From Rallus limicola (lineage: Eukaryota > Chordata > Aves > Gruiformes > Rallidae), in contig JAKCOZ010000303.1 in NCBI GenBank assembly GCA_022605955.1, forward strand, positions 1 to 64,000: a stretch of DNA of 64,000 nt, read 5' to 3'. Below the pieces are notes generated by a model. The model made no database searches. It worked only from the letters and a program-made list of their open reading frames with translations, and was not told the DNA's origin. Made by a program: the position numbers and the translations under genes. Positions 63,578-64,000 of this stretch are shown in pieces (position 1 is the stretch's first letter; each line of letters opens with the position of its first letter).

Positions 63578-64000
63578 ATGCCTTTCAGGCCTAGCTTCTT
63601 TACTTTGGGAGTTATTGCTGGACGTTTAGCATGTTTTGAACTGCAGTCTGCTAGGGCCGAGAAAAGCACTGTAGGAGGTAGCAGGTATGTTCCTTCTTTC
63701 CAGGCAAAGGAAAAGGCTGAGAGCCAAAGTGACAGGGTCTGCTTGTGTGTCCTGTTAGGAGGTTTCAGACAAGCTATGCCTTTCAGTCCTAGCTTCTTTA
63801 CTTTGGGAGTTATTGCTGGACGTTTAGCATGTTTTGAACTGCAGTCTGCTAGGGCCGAGAAAAGCACCGTAGGAGGTAGCAGGCATGTTCCCTCTTTCCA
63901 GGCAAAGGAAAAGGCTGAGAGCCAAAGTGACAGGGTCTGCTTGTGTGTCCTGTTAGGAGGTTTCAGACAAGCTATGCCTTTCATGCCTAGCTTCTTTACT
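63578..64000 (+). repeat. Right-edge partial unit: third occurrence of the CAGGCCT opening
   Basis: Two full copies (63578-63775 and 63776-63973) and 27 bases of a third. The first carries CAGGCCT, and the second carries the hybrid GGTAGCAGGCATG. That is the same opening as at 50704 and 52684, so the array most likely continues into another copy of the 10-monomer unit beyond the window. Confidence 0.8.

Larger units (their letters stand above)
1..64000 (+). repeat. 198-bp satellite DNA array, 323 complete head-to-tail copies
   Basis: Copies begin with ATGCCTTTC at 9, 207, 405, 603 and so on to 63974. The distance from 9 to 63974 is 63965 bp, which is 323 x 198 plus 11, matching exactly the twelve +1 monomers and one -1 monomer found. 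All copies face the same way and nothing interrupts them. GC is about 49% (97 of 198 in a typical copy). Subtype code used below: m or s = TG or GT at monomer positions 11-12; H = GGTTCC at about 100-105 with CAT and CCCTC following; Y = GGTAGC with TAT and CCTTC; A = GCTTCC; D = GATTCC. Mostly single-base variants distinguish further classes. Strand is arbitrary. The array looks like centromeric, pericentromeric or other heterochromatic satellite of a eukaryote; chromosome position and species cannot be read from the window. Confidence 0.98.

Noticed and set aside
1..64000. CRISPR array
   Set aside because: The repeat is 198 bp with no unique spacers; variation is scattered point change within a contiguous repeat.
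1..64000. CENP-B box
   Set aside because: I looked for the core TTCG....A..CGGG pattern in the monomer on both strands and did not see it.
1..64000. rDNA spacer, histone or other tandem gene cluster
   Set aside because: No rRNA, tRNA or conserved coding segment is recognisable, and the 198-bp unit is too short for a gene cluster.
1..64000. Assignment to a named satellite family or species
   Set aside because: I do not recognise the monomer. A satellite-library or whole-genome search would be decisive, and guessing a lineage would not be supported by the window.

Overview
The whole window is one uninterrupted tandem satellite array. A 198-bp monomer (about 49% GC, always in the same orientation) repeats 323 complete times from position 9 to 63973, with an 8-bp partial copy at the left edge and a 27-bp partial copy at the right. 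Neighbouring copies differ at only a few positions each. No flanking sequence, unique DNA, transposon, RNA gene or convincing protein gene is present. An array of this length, purity and near-nucleosomal period points to eukaryotic heterochromatin (centromeric, pericentromeric or subtelomeric). I cannot name the organism: the period and sequence do not match the common satellites I know, such as primate alpha, mouse major and minor, Arabidopsis 178 bp or rice CentO.

The array has higher-order structure built from a small set of monomer subtypes. Numbering each monomer from the A of its ATGCCTTTC, the main diagnostic sites are 11-12 (TG or GT), 93 (C or T in a CpG), 101-104, 109 and 117. Three domains can be seen. 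On the left (1 to about 20.2 kb), higher-order units of 7, 9, 12, 7, 19, 39 and 7 monomers are each closed by a copy carrying TATAAGG in place of TAGGAGG. The middle (about 20.2 to 30.1 kb) lacks internal boundary marks and is built from duplicated 6-monomer and 17-monomer blocks. On the right (30.1 to 64 kb), units of 28, 8, 5, 6, 22, 35, 27, 14, 13 and 11 monomers are each closed by a 199-bp copy with an extra A in its purine run. Superimposed on this are large recent duplications: a 22-monomer tandem duplication (38.2-47.3 kb), a 10-monomer tandem duplication (50.7-54.7 kb), and longer-range copies at offsets of 4357, 20993 and 12874 bp.

Because 198 is exactly 66 codons and one frame on each strand lacks stops, six-frame translation gives very long apparent proteins of 66-residue repeats on both strands. 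I treat these as by-products of the repeat length, not genes. The array drifts through amino-acid-changing variants, stops and +1/-1 indels with no sign of frame conservation. The observations most worth following up are the higher-order architecture with its two boundary marks, the dyad-symmetric segment in every monomer, and the CpG-linked C/T variation that suggests germline methylation.
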